From contig NZ_CP080429.1 in NCBI RefSeq assembly GCF_019613795.1, positions 62,001-126,000 of the forward strand: a stretch of 64,000 nucleotides of DNA, read 5' to 3'. Positions 27,626-36,900 of the stretch are shown here, piece after piece. The notes below the pieces were generated by a model, which made no database searches, was not told the origin of the DNA, and was given only the letters and a program-made list of their open reading frames with translations. Every line of letters begins with the position of its first letter. Position 1 is the first letter of the stretch. The DNA is from Flavobacterium litorale (GTDB lineage: Bacteria > Bacteroidota > Bacteroidia > Flavobacteriales > Flavobacteriaceae). A program made the position numbers and the translations under genes.

Positions 27626-27787
27626 TCAAATATCCAAATGCCGGAATTGTAAATAGGTGTTTTTACCTTTATTACTACTAATTGTGCTGGTGTTTTTGCA
27701 ATAAGAACCTAGTAGGAAATCGACAAGGATTTTTGTGAGTAGGTTGGTAACTAACTATTAAAAATACCAAAGCTTGTTGTACTACTT

Positions 27788-28669
27788 TCATTTCTGCTCT
27801 TCTTTTTCTTTAAAGTACTTTGGTTTCCATATTAAATTTCCAAAAATGATGCGAAGTTTATCTTTAAATGTTTTACACTTTTTTACATCTTCCCAAATAT
27901 TTTTATATTCTATAAAATTAATTTTTATTGGATTATTTGTGTTTATTGGCTTGGTAAGTCCATAAATTACTTTTTCTTCTTCTTTTTGGTACGTTCCAAA
28001 AATATGATCCCAAATCATTGTAATACCGCCATAATTCTTATCTAAGTATTTACGATTTGAACCATGATGGACTCTATGAACAGAAGGTGTGTTAAAAACC
28101 CAATCCAACCAACCCAGTTTTCCAATTCGTTCTGTATGAATCCAAGTTTGAAATTGTGCTACAAACACTAAACTTACTATGGCTTGGAAAGGGCTGAAAC
28201 CAATAAGAATCATTGGGATTAGGAATATCCACTCAATCATAGGTTCTACTACACTCAACCTAAAAGAAACGGTTAGATTATAATCCTCAGAAGAATGGTG
28301 TACACTATGATTCCCCCATAAAATTCGGTGTTCGTGTTCCATACGGTGCATCCAATAATACGTAAAATCTGCCGCAATTATTGCCAATACCCAAGTCCAC
28401 CAAGTATTAGGAATAGCTAAAGGTGTAAGATAATGAAATGGCATTAATGCGATAATTCCTATTGTACCTACAATCGTTTTTTCTAAAACCTGATTGATTA
28501 AAAAAATGCTAAAGTTAGCCAATGAATCTTTCCAACGTCTTTTTTTGGAAGTAACAAGGTCAATTATAACTTCAATTGCAACTAAAGCTATATTAAAGAT
28601 AAAAAAGAAAGCGATATAGGTCATAAAAGGCGATTCCTCAAATAGAGAAACAAGTCTAGCAAAGCTCAT
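27788..28669 (-). CDS. Sterol desaturase / fatty acid hydroxylase family protein
   Basis: 293 residues, four transmembrane helices. The eight-histidine di-iron signature is complete: HRMEH, HSVHH and HRVHH, plus the WIHTER region. Members of this family use O2 to hydroxylate or desaturate lipids in the membrane. Bacteria of this group do not make sterols, so a fatty acid, sphingolipid or carotenoid is more likely. Alone on the minus strand inside the island. Confidence 0.9.
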   Translation of the reverse strand: MSFARLVSLFEESPFMTYIAFFFIFNIALVAIEVIIDLVTSKKRRWKDSLANFSIFLINQVLEKTIVGTIGIIALMPFHYLTPLAIPNTWWTWVLAIIAADFTYYWMHRMEHEHRILWGNHSVHHSSEDYNLTVSFRLSVVEPMIEWIFLIPMILIGFSPFQAIVSLVFVAQFQTWIHTERIGKLGWLDWVFNTPSVHRVHHGSNRKYLDKNYGGITMIWDHIFGTYQKEEEKVIYGLTKPINTNNPIKINFIEYKNIWEDVKKCKTFKDKLRIIFGNLIWKPKYFKEKEEQK

Positions 28670-28778
28670 AGTATTAGTTTTTAAAATGTATGTCTCTATA
28701 ATTCATAAAAAGGGCATTGATTTTTTCTGACATCCTATTTTGGTCAATGAATTGATGTATTATCTGTTCAAAACAGAT

Positions 28779-29864
28779 TTAAAAGTTAATACCCAATTCC
28801 AATTCAAATCCAAAATTTCTTTTGTACACTTTAGAAGTCTGTAGCTGTTGAGAGATACCTGCCCCAATAACGATTCCGAATTCTTTCCATGGAATAATTT
28901 TTACGCCCTGACTAGCACCAACACCAATCAGAAAGTTATGTGATTTTTTATGTTCTAAATCCCTTAGCACTTCCATACCTATGGGTATGTTCAACCCAAT
29001 ATCAACATATACTCTAGGTATAATTTTGATTAAGCCGCTAAATCCGCTACCAAAAGCATAGGTATCAATGGAACTGTAACCTCTTTCTCTCACTCTATCT
29101 GTTTTAGCTCTAGATTGCCCATAAGATATTTCAAACGGAATAATAAAATTACTATCACTATCTGTAAAACCAGTATAACCAACTTCCCATCCGTTGTGAT
29201 GCTTGTCTGATGTTTTTTTAAATATTAACAGATTAAACCACCTGTTTAAAGGAACATTGGTTTGCAATAATGACCTACTTTTAGAAAAATGTAAAGTGCT
29301 GTTCTCATTTTTTTTAGAAATAATGCCTTTAGTGACTACATTAGGATTATTCACAAAACTTTGCATGCAATATTCTAAAGCTGCCCGAATTCTTTTTTCA
29401 TGGGTTTCAACTATTTCTGTAGAATTGGACAAGGAAAAATTTTGATCTTCATTATGACTGATATTAAATAACTCTCCTTCAGTAAGTCCCTCTTCACTAA
29501 AAAAAGCCAATCTAATATAAATCCGTGCTGTTATCTCATCGATACTGGTTTGAACTTGTTTAATTTCCAACGCCTTGATTCTAATAGTAATCGGAATTCT
29601 CTCATCTGATTTATCTAGAGCTACATCCATAAATTTCTTTATTGCTACAGAAGCTCCATCTTTTAACTGAAATTTCGATTCGTTTCCGGAAATATCTTTC
29701 ACAATTCCCAAATGTTGTACTGGTCTGTCGTCAAAAACGCTTTCTATGTAAAAATTTTGATGTTGAATCTCAAACGGAACGGTTTTTAATTCAATGTTTG
29801 TTTGAGAAAAAACAGCTGAATAGCTCATTAATAGTAACACTACTATAAATAGGATATTTTTCAT
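28779..29864 (-). CDS. Unrecognised secreted / outer-membrane protein
   Basis: 361 residues with a signal peptide ending AVFSQ. The first half (about 20-170) has alternating strands and a helix; the second half (190-361) shows amphipathic strands with Gly and aromatic residues (VGYTGFTDSDSNFIIPFEIS, FGFELELGINF) and ends in Phe, as outer-membrane barrels do. No family is recognised. It is followed upstream by another small secreted protein gene only 10 bases away, likely the same operon. Confidence 0.72.
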   Translation of the reverse strand: MKNILFIVVLLLMSYSAVFSQTNIELKTVPFEIQHQNFYIESVFDDRPVQHLGIVKDISGNESKFQLKDGASVAIKKFMDVALDKSDERIPITIRIKALEIKQVQTSIDEITARIYIRLAFFSEEGLTEGELFNISHNEDQNFSLSNSTEIVETHEKRIRAALEYCMQSFVNNPNVVTKGIISKKNENSTLHFSKSRSLLQTNVPLNRWFNLLIFKKTSDKHHNGWEVGYTGFTDSDSNFIIPFEISYGQSRAKTDRVRERGYSSIDTYAFGSGFSGLIKIIPRVYVDIGLNIPIGMEVLRDLEHKKSHNFLIGVGASQGVKIIPWKEFGIVIGAGISQQLQTSKVYKRNFGFELELGINF

Positions 29865-29874
29865 AGACTATTGA

Positions 29875-30270
29875 TTAAATATGAGCATTAAAATGTATTT
29901 CGACTTCCCTAAGTTCTTCAATATCGAATTTGAGTACTAATTTTTTCTTTGTAATTGAAATGATATAAGCCTTTAATTTACCTCCTTGTTCATCAATCAT
30001 TTCTATATATGCTCCATTTGTGTTATAAATGAAAGTTCCATTTTCGTCTTTGCCTTCTGATTTGGAAAAAAAAGTCATATCCTTATTAAATTGAATAAAA
30101 TCATTTTTTTCTTTTCTGGATGGTGGGTACTTTTTACCTTGAATCATATAAGTATCTATATGCCATGTATTTATTAAAACATTTTTTTTACTTTGCTGTG
30201 CGTGTGAGTTGAAACTCATAGTAATTATCAATAGACATGTAAAGGTTGACATCTTGATACTGTTTTTCAT
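29875..30270 (-). CDS. Small secreted lipocalin-like protein
   Basis: 131 residues from the Met of MKNSIKMSTFTC, giving a normal signal peptide ending SHAQ; a start 21 bases earlier adds a poor N-terminus. The mature part has LINTWHIDTYMIQGKKY, FNKDMTFFSKSEGKDENGTF and YIISITKKKLVLKF, the strand order of lipocalin-like/DUF5004-type proteins. Function not known. Probably co-transcribed with the 361-residue protein gene that follows. Confidence 0.68.
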   Translation of the reverse strand: MKNSIKMSTFTCLLIITMSFNSHAQQSKKNVLINTWHIDTYMIQGKKYPPSRKEKNDFIQFNKDMTFFSKSEGKDENGTFIYNTNGAYIEMIDEQGGKLKAYIISITKKKLVLKFDIEELREVEIHFNAHI

Positions 30271-30319
30271 TATTTTGTTTTTTATTACCATTTTTATTTT
30301 ATTTTTTAATAGTTTATTA

Positions 30320-31399
30320 TTATCCTGTTATCGACCTCATAAATATCGAAACAGGGTCTTTTGTAAATTTTCTTCGCCAAAAAACTGAGAATACAACCAA
30401 AGCAAAGCAGAAAGAGAGTGCATATAAAAAGGTTGCCAGAGTGCTTAAATTGTTTTCCCCAAAAATTAGATATGCACTTAAAATACCCACAACTACATGT
30501 AGAATATAATGGGTAAATGCCAGCTGACCTGTCTTTGCCAGAAAACCTAATGGATTTTTTCTATCTACTTTTTCTGTCATCTGGATACAAACGATAATGA
30601 TTATAAAAGACCAGCTTATTCCCGAAATCATAAATAGCGGCATTGGCGGCATAGGTTTGGTTCCGTAAATCGCTACGGCATCTTCAACCTGTATATCGGT
30701 TAAAAGTACCACGACCTCAATAAACTTGTAAGAACCCACCTGAACCAGAACGAATATGGTTAGGGATAACCGTAGGATAAAGTTTCTCTTATTCTTGTTA
30801 GCCATATTTTGCTTGCCGAGCCATATACCAGCCAACACGAAAGCTACCCAAGGTATTACTGGATGAAAACCGTTGATAAATAAACTGCGAAAAAAACCGG
30901 TAAAAGTCCAAAAATCGGTATACTCATTGATTTTCCAATTCCAGCCCTTTTCATAGTCCACAAAATCCAGAATAAACGGATAAACCGTAATCAAAAGAAC
31001 TATAATCATCCATAGATTAACAGAACGTGATGTCATCAACAAAGCACCGATAGAAATATAAAATCCATAATAATGTAGAATATCTGCAGGCCATATAGAT
31101 ATATAAAGCAACCCGAATACAAAAAGGAAAAGAGCCCGTTTTAGTAATACATTTCTTTTTTCTCTTAATTTTATTTCGTCGTTCTTTACATTGGCCTTAA
31201 TCATTAGTGAGATACCAACACCAGCCAATACTATAAAAAGAGTAGCTCCTTTACCTTGTAATAGATTTAAAATACCAGTTAGTACACCTTCATCATCTAC
31301 TCTAGTCAATACTAAATTAAAGTTGACAAAGACCATTATAAATACAGCTAGTGCACGAGCAACATCATATCCTATTATTCTTTGTCTTTTTTCTAGCAT
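30320..31399 (-). CDS. DUF418/HGSNAT-like acyltransferase membrane protein
   Basis: 360 residues from the ATG at 31399 (a TTG two codons earlier is possible). It has about ten transmembrane helices. The opening RIIGYDVARALAVFIMVFVNF with Asp and Arg is the mark of the acyltransferase-like families (DUF418, HGSNAT-type), and the end FWRRKFTKDPVSIFMRSITG resembles the DUF418 tail. It may transfer acyl groups to an envelope glycan; this is inference. It starts two bases after the stop of the outer-membrane protein gene. Confidence 0.7.
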   Translation of the reverse strand: MLEKRQRIIGYDVARALAVFIMVFVNFNLVLTRVDDEGVLTGILNLLQGKGATLFIVLAGVGISLMIKANVKNDEIKLREKRNVLLKRALFLFVFGLLYISIWPADILHYYGFYISIGALLMTSRSVNLWMIIVLLITVYPFILDFVDYEKGWNWKINEYTDFWTFTGFFRSLFINGFHPVIPWVAFVLAGIWLGKQNMANKNKRNFILRLSLTIFVLVQVGSYKFIEVVVLLTDIQVEDAVAIYGTKPMPPMPLFMISGISWSFIIIIVCIQMTEKVDRKNPLGFLAKTGQLAFTHYILHVVVGILSAYLIFGENNLSTLATFLYALSFCFALVVFSVFWRRKFTKDPVSIFMRSITG

Positions 31400-31401
31400 C
31401 T

Positions 31402-31800
31402 TCAAAATAATTTATTATATGTGGCCAAAAAGCCGCCGTAGGGTTCTAGTTCGATGCTAAAACTTTTAACTGGATAAAATTTAGCAAGTCCTGGCAGCAC
31501 GTTTATGTAGTTTAACTTTACGGTTTCAAAACTCCCTTTTCCCTTAGCTCCCTGCATAGAAAATAGAGCCTCTGAACGAACCGAGAATTTTTCAGAGATT
31601 CTATATTCTGTGAAAACGCCACCAGCTAATCCTATTTTGGCCTTAGCATTGGCATTTTTTAAATTAGTAAGATTGCCACCAGCTTTTATACCTAATTTAA
31701 AATTGCCATTGGATTGTGCATTACTTGCAAAAGTTCCTACCAATAATAGAGCTGTAATAAAAATTGTTTTTAAAGCTACCTTTATCATAATTGTTTTCAT
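31402..31800 (-). CDS. Outer-membrane beta-barrel (PorT-type) protein, C-truncated
   Basis: 132 residues from the Met of MKTIMIKVALKTIFI. A signal peptide ends NAQ, then GNFKLGIKAGGNLTNLKNAN, FTEYRISEKFSVRSEALFSM and NYINVLPGLAKFYP fit outer-membrane beta-barrel domain 2. Members usually have six to eight strands and about 180-200 residues; here the frame stops after PYGGFLATYNKLF, so the last strands are missing. It may be decayed. A longer reading from 31887 adds a non-homologous N-terminus. Confidence 0.6.
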   Translation of the reverse strand: MKTIMIKVALKTIFITALLLVGTFASNAQSNGNFKLGIKAGGNLTNLKNANAKAKIGLAGGVFTEYRISEKFSVRSEALFSMQGAKGKGSFETVKLNYINVLPGLAKFYPVKSFSIELEPYGGFLATYNKLF

Positions 31801-31887
31801 TTTAAATTGTTTATACTGTTTTTTTTGATTGGGACAAATATATTTTGGAGCATTCTTCTGGTTGCTTTTCCCTATAATGCTGGACAC

Positions 31888-31924
31888 AAAAAAAGTGTCT
31901 TCTTTTATCGGGAAGACACTTTTG
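31888..31924 (-). terminator. Terminator of the AraC gene
   Basis: AAAAGTGTCTTC and GAAGACACTTTT pair around a 9-nt loop, with a T run on the minus strand. It separates the AraC gene from the outer-membrane protein gene. Confidence 0.82.
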
Positions 31925-31958
31925 GTATTTTTAATTTTTATATAATCAACGTGTTACA

Positions 31959-33077
31959 TTAATTTTCGGAATTGTGAAGTTTTTTAAATTCTGTAGGCGT
32001 CATATTTGTATTTTTTCTAAAAGCCGAATAGAAGGCGGCCTTACTATTAAATCCTACATCTAAATAAATAGTAAAAATTGTATCAGGTTTAGGTTCTATG
32101 AGTCTCTTTTTGGCTTCCTCAACTCTGAATGTATTGATAAAATCAGGAAAACTCATTTGTGCATTTTGGTTGATAGCCTGTGATATATGATGAACGGAAT
32201 TATCCATTTTTTCGGCAACCGTATTCAATTTTAAATCGAACTCTAGATACAGTTTTTCTTCTTTAACAATTGCTTTAATATGCTCAAAAAGTTCTGATGA
32301 GTCTGATAAGGATGATTTTGCATACTTTTGAATAGTTGTGTTGGATAAATCTTCAAAATTGCCAGTGTAGGCAAATACGGGAAAGCGCATAATGGAAAAT
32401 GCAAATATGAAGAAAAACATAGCATATATTAATGTTTCAAATTTTAAATAATAATTAAAATTCCCTATATCAAAACTTCCAAGAATGGTAGTTGCAAACA
32501 CTACAATTTGCAATAACACAATCGCAATGATAATAATCTTAATCCATTTATAATGGATTTTTTGACTCTCGTTCAACTCAATTATCAATGGGGTCTGTTT
32601 TAATTTCTTGTATGCAAAAATCATCAGAAAAATATTAATTAAGCTTACAATTATAAATTCAGCCAATATTAATATTCCGTAATTTGATGTTTCCAGAGAA
32701 GCCACAAACTCCTTTAAGTTCTGAAAATGGTCAAAAGGAAGAAAAACTACCATTCTAAGAATGGTATAGCCTATAACTATAGGTATCCATTTTCTTAAAT
32801 TTATTTCAGAATTGGTATAAAGAACTATAAAATAGTAGAATAATACACCCGTAAAATGATATAAAAAGTAAGTTATACCTGAAAATGTGGGACTTATTTG
32901 ATTACTGATTGAAAGATAGTAGTCTAATGAGGTAATCACATATATTAATAACAAGGAAGATAAAACGTAGCGTATCTTTTTATTCTTCCCTAACCCAGAT
33001 TTATTAAACAGTATAAAACCAACCAAGAGTAGTCCAAAAACAGAACTTAAAATAGGAAAAACATTTAAAACATCCAT
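31959..33077 (-). CDS. AraC-family regulator with membrane sensor
   Basis: 372 residues. Seven transmembrane helices fill 1-240, then a linker leads to an AraC-type double HTH at about 275-372 (LNTVAEKMDNSVHHISQAIN and VGFNSKAAFYSAFRKNTNMT). This one-component layout is frequent in Bacteroidetes: the membrane part senses and the tail binds DNA. It probably controls the nearby outer-membrane/acyltransferase genes, but the target is not shown. It sits near the distal end of the island. Confidence 0.9.
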   Translation of the reverse strand: MDVLNVFPILSSVFGLLLVGFILFNKSGLGKNKKIRYVLSSLLLIYVITSLDYYLSISNQISPTFSGITYFLYHFTGVLFYYFIVLYTNSEINLRKWIPIVIGYTILRMVVFLPFDHFQNLKEFVASLETSNYGILILAEFIIVSLINIFLMIFAYKKLKQTPLIIELNESQKIHYKWIKIIIIAIVLLQIVVFATTILGSFDIGNFNYYLKFETLIYAMFFFIFAFSIMRFPVFAYTGNFEDLSNTTIQKYAKSSLSDSSELFEHIKAIVKEEKLYLEFDLKLNTVAEKMDNSVHHISQAINQNAQMSFPDFINTFRVEEAKKRLIEPKPDTIFTIYLDVGFNSKAAFYSAFRKNTNMTPTEFKKLHNSEN

Positions 33078-33218
33078 TTTGCAAATTTAAAAATTTGAAT
33101 TAGCAATACGATTTAAATCTTTGACTTTAAGTTAACAAATAGAAAACTGGACAACTATTAGCCTTACACCTCTAAGCTAATTTTTAATTATTACATAATA
33201 TGCTATTTTCTATAAATG

Positions 33219-33605
33219 TTATTTATTAACAGTATCATAAATTACTAATGATTCTTCTAAATAATTTCCAAGTATTTTTTTCAACTTTTTAGTTGAAATT
33301 TTATTTCCAATAAATATATATAATTCTTCTTTTGTGTAATCTTTATAGACATTAATAAATTTTATCAGATCACTTTTAAAAATATTATTAGTCTTCCAAA
33401 GTTTTAATAAATCAACAAATTCCCCTTGCTTCAATCTGAAAAAAACATCGGCTCTGCGTTTGGATACTTCCCTTTCGCCCTAGTGATTGGCTTTCCCAAC
33501 TCAACCCAGTACTTTTACTGATGCTCTTGGTCGGTGTTTTGATAATTTCAAAGTACTGCTAATGGGGTTGTTTTCATATTTAACAAAGTTTATCTCTTTA
33601 CCGTC
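33219..33605 (-). pseudogene. Decayed gene near the distal island end
   Basis: One frame reads SDGKEINFVKYENNP, ISSTLKLSKHRPRASVKVLG, a TGA at 33501-33503, VGKANH, a TAG at 33480-33482, and then 86 open codons (REVSKRRADVFFRLKQGEFVDL to YDTVNK). The last 71 codons could start at a TTG (33434) but have no ATG. The family is not recognised. The two in-frame stops suggest a decaying gene. Confidence 0.5.
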
Positions 33606-33724
33606 AGAAAGTAAAGCAATTTACTTTGAGTTAATTTAAGTATCGTCAATAAATCGGATAACAGCTGTTTCTTAAAAACTGTAACTTATTGCTATACAAA
33701 ACATTGCATAACAAGTTTCAAACT

Positions 33725-33737
33725 CTGCCACCCCGAC
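33725..33737 (+). repeat. Distal att repeat (tRNA-Pro end copy)
   Basis: CTGCCACCCCGAC, identical to the 3' end of tRNA-Pro at 19755-19767. The 11 bases before it (GTTTCAAACTC) resemble the tRNA T-arm. No full tRNA can be folded here. Confidence 0.72.
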
Positions 33738-33743
33738 TATAAA

Positions 33744-33780
33744 CGGCTTAATTAGGCGATATTAATTAAGCTGTTTTTTT
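33744..33780 (+). terminator. Stranded terminator beyond the distal att repeat
   Basis: CGGCTTAATTA and TAATTAAGCTG pair (one G-T) around an 8-nt loop, then seven T. There is no gene on the plus strand before it, so it probably is the original tRNA-Pro terminator, moved away by the insertion. Confidence 0.72.
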
Positions 33781-33837
33781 ATTGCCTTAAACTTGTAATT
33801 ATTTACAGTAACCAGATTACACTATATTTAACAAAAA

Positions 33838-33872
33838 AACAAAACCCCTTATCGTTATGATAAGGGGTTTTT
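33838..33872 (-). terminator. Terminator of the 1538-residue T9SS gene
   Basis: AACCCCTTATC-GTTAT-GATAAGGGGTT with A/T runs on both sides, so it can act in both directions. Confidence 0.82.
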
Positions 33873-33908
33873 ATTGTGCATATAATTATTTACTTTCTCT
33901 ACTAGTAA

Positions 33909-36900
33909 CTAGTAAACTACTTTTTTGGTAACTGTACCTCTGCTTGTAGCTATATTTACAATTAACACTTGTTGTGCTGATTGTAGGTTACTAATTGTGG
34001 TTGCTGTAGCATTAACGTTATTATTGCTATATAGTGTTCTACCGCGCATATCGTAAATGGTTACCGCTGTAATATCTAATGTACCTGCATTAATGTTAAT
34101 ACCATTTTCTGCTTGATAAACTACTACTTGGTTAGGATTAAGTTCTGGTGTATCATTACCAAGAAAGGCTTGGTCGTATACTACAGTAAACCTGTCATTA
34201 ATCGTTCCTGATGCTGTAGTAAATGAATAATCTACATCATTCAAATCAATTAATTGTGCTGTTACGTGGTCAATAAGGTAAATGTCTTGTCCTGCTGTAA
34301 ACAGTCCGTCTACATGGTCTAAACTTATGGTATATGTTCCAGCTTCTTCAACATAAAATCCTAATGGTACTTCGTCTGTAGTGGTAAAACTTGGTCGGGC
34401 TTGTATAGCTAAGCTCGTATTCGCAGCTGTACTGTATAGCGCTACAGGATCGTTTCCTACTAGAGCCTTTCCATCCCAACCATAATCAATACCCAGTGTC
34501 ATGTTACTATTATATACAATAGCTGTTTGACTAAATTTACCTTCTGCGGTAAGGTTTAACCAAATGCGTGAGCTTTGTTGTTCGGGTTGTTGCATTCTGA
34601 AGAATTGACCATTGTTAACTCCTCTTCGCATTGTGTTGTTAAACTCTAACGATCCTCCTGTGGCTTCTACAAAGAAACCTTGCCCAGGGTTAATTACCCA
34701 AGTGCCAGAGTCGCCTGTAAAAGTACCTGAACCTGTATCGCCACCTGCTGCGGAGTTAGCAGTATAAGCTGCGTTTGTTATAGTAGCGTATGTTGTGCTT
34801 CCAGGGTTATTTCGTTTTCTCCAAAAATACAATGCCGAACCTGCTCCTATTGTTCCTGTGTTGGCTACATAAAAATCAGAAATATTTATAGGTGATGGAT
34901 ACGGGTTACCTACTAAATTGTATCCGTTTAATGCGGTTTCCATAGCTACTGTTATAGTACCATTGTTTGGTACTCCTTCAAACGTTCCTGTCCAAGTTTG
35001 ACCTGGTGTACCTTCATCCACAAAGTCAACATGGTTGTTTGGCATACGAATAAGATAGCCATTTCCTGGCTGGAAATTATTTGAACCTGGTGCTATAGCA
35101 GTATAAAGGTCTGTGCCCTCATCGTAATTGTAAAAACGATTGGTTAGTGTTTGTGGTGAAAAGGCTAATAAGTTTTGCCCTGCTACTGGTGATGACCATA
35201 AAGAGTAATCCAATCGGTATAATGGCGAACTATCTTTCTCTACCTGTATATCTCCTGTGTTAGATGCATTGTTTACTTGTATAAGGTTAGCATTATTCTC
35301 TATAATAAATGACGATGCAGCCTCGTTATTTACAACTCCGTTGGTAACGGTAAGGTTATTACCTGATGCTATTACAATGCTACCACCTGTATTTATTATT
35401 ATTGAAGATGCTGTAAACTCGCCGTCATCGGCTGTATTGTATTCTCCTTCTATAATAGCTGCATCTATGTTTGTTGGAGCGCTACCACCTGTCCAAGCAG
35501 TACCATTCCAAACATTTTCTACACCTGTAGTAACTGTTATATCATTAGAGTTAGCCGTAGTTTCGGTATCAGAAACAGCTCTTACTCTGTAATAATAATT
35601 GGTACCAGCAGTTAATCCTGTTACTTCGTAACTGGTAACGTTTCCAACGTTTAAATCTTCGTAACCTGTTACATAAGATGGTGTGAAACCGCCTGCAGCA
35701 GTATGACTTCCTAAATCATCAATATTATTTATACTATAAGTATCCCACTCACTACTTGTATATGATGATGAAGGAGCAGTTATAGTAGACTTTCTTCGCA
35801 ATGTAACGTTAGTGGTACCTGAACCAGTTGGGGCATTCCCAACTTGGTCTATCAACACGAAATTCTTATATAAATTCACATTTTCATCACCCGTAAAAGA
35901 CATAGCAGTACTTTCGCCAAACGAAATTGTTAAGTCTGCTAAAGCTAGTGTTGATGAATCAGCACCACTATTCGCAATTACGTAAGTAGCACCATCGGCA
36001 AGCGTACCTGAAAGACTGTACTGAGTTTCATTATTTCGCGCAATAGAATAGTTCGATAAATCGATGCTACTGCCCGTACCATTGTAAAGTTCAATTGCTC
36101 TGTTATTACCCGTTAGCGGATCTCCACCTTCTACATATTCTGATATAATTAACTCTGATAAACCTGTACCTGTGCCAAAGTTAGCTTCTGTACTTACATC
36201 AAGCCTGTAGCTTGTTGCATCATCTACACTATTCCAATTCGCTGTAAAACCTGTTGTTGAAATATCTGTAGCAGCAGTAGCAACGGGTGTAGCTAATGGT
36301 GGTGCAGTTTCTGTTATTGAAACGTTATCTATACTCCAGCTATCACCATTATTTTGTATCATTACAAAAGCAATGTATACTGTTTGCCCTTCGTAAGCAG
36401 TTAAATCAATAGTCCTTTCGGCATAAGTCCCTGTTTCAAGACTAGGTAAATCAGACTCGCCATAGGTTATAATATCTGTGTACGATGCAGGATCGGTTGG
36501 ATTGTTTGTTGCTATTCTTACATAATATTCTGTTCCGTAGCTTGCATCAAAGTCCTGAGCTTCTTGAAACTTTAGTTCAATAGTACCATCGGTATTTGGT
36601 AATGCAACTGGCGGTGTTACTAGCCAATCCTCTGCATTTCCACCAGAAACATCTTCAAAAGCAACATAGGCTGTACCCGCTGATCCATCATAAGTGTCTG
36701 ATGTTATTCTCTGCCAATTGTCAATTGTACCCAAACCATTTGTACCAATAAAGGTTGTCCAGCATGTTGGTGGGAATGTTACCGCCTCAAAATCTTCTGT
36801 AAATGGTAATGTAAAATCTCCGCAAAGGGTTGTAAAGGTTTCCTCATTACCATATGTTGTGCCTGCGCTACTAGTAGCGTAAGCTCTTATGTAATATTCT

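Larger units (their letters stand above)
19755..33737. mobile_element. Probable genomic island at tRNA-Pro
   Basis: The segment of about 14 kb is bounded by a 13-bp perfect repeat of the tRNA-Pro end. The match extends imperfectly over 24 bases (19744-19767 and 33714-33737, four mismatches within the extension). Contents are accessory: an ECF sigma/FecR/TonB-receptor unit, SDR, VOC, sterol desaturase-like, AraC and envelope genes, with decayed genes near both ends and inside. A terminator hairpin lies 7 bases beyond the distal repeat. No integrase, relaxase or phage gene is visible, so the element is probably immobile now. Confidence 0.7.

Noticed and set aside
30400..31399. Transposase or phage membrane gene in the island
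   Set aside because: The helices and the YDVARALAV motif fit the DUF418/HGSNAT acyltransferase-like group instead.
31801..31887. N-terminal extension of the outer-membrane barrel gene
   Set aside because: It places 29 polar residues before a normal signal peptide.
33700..33737. A second tRNA gene or an integron attC site
   Set aside because: Only the T-arm-like and acceptor 3' strand are present, with no 5' part; the attC-like GCATAAC does not fit the core consensus.
35257..35592. Long opposite-strand ORFs inside the T9SS genes
   Set aside because: They mirror Thr/Ser/Val-rich repeats of the real genes and have no domain-like features.
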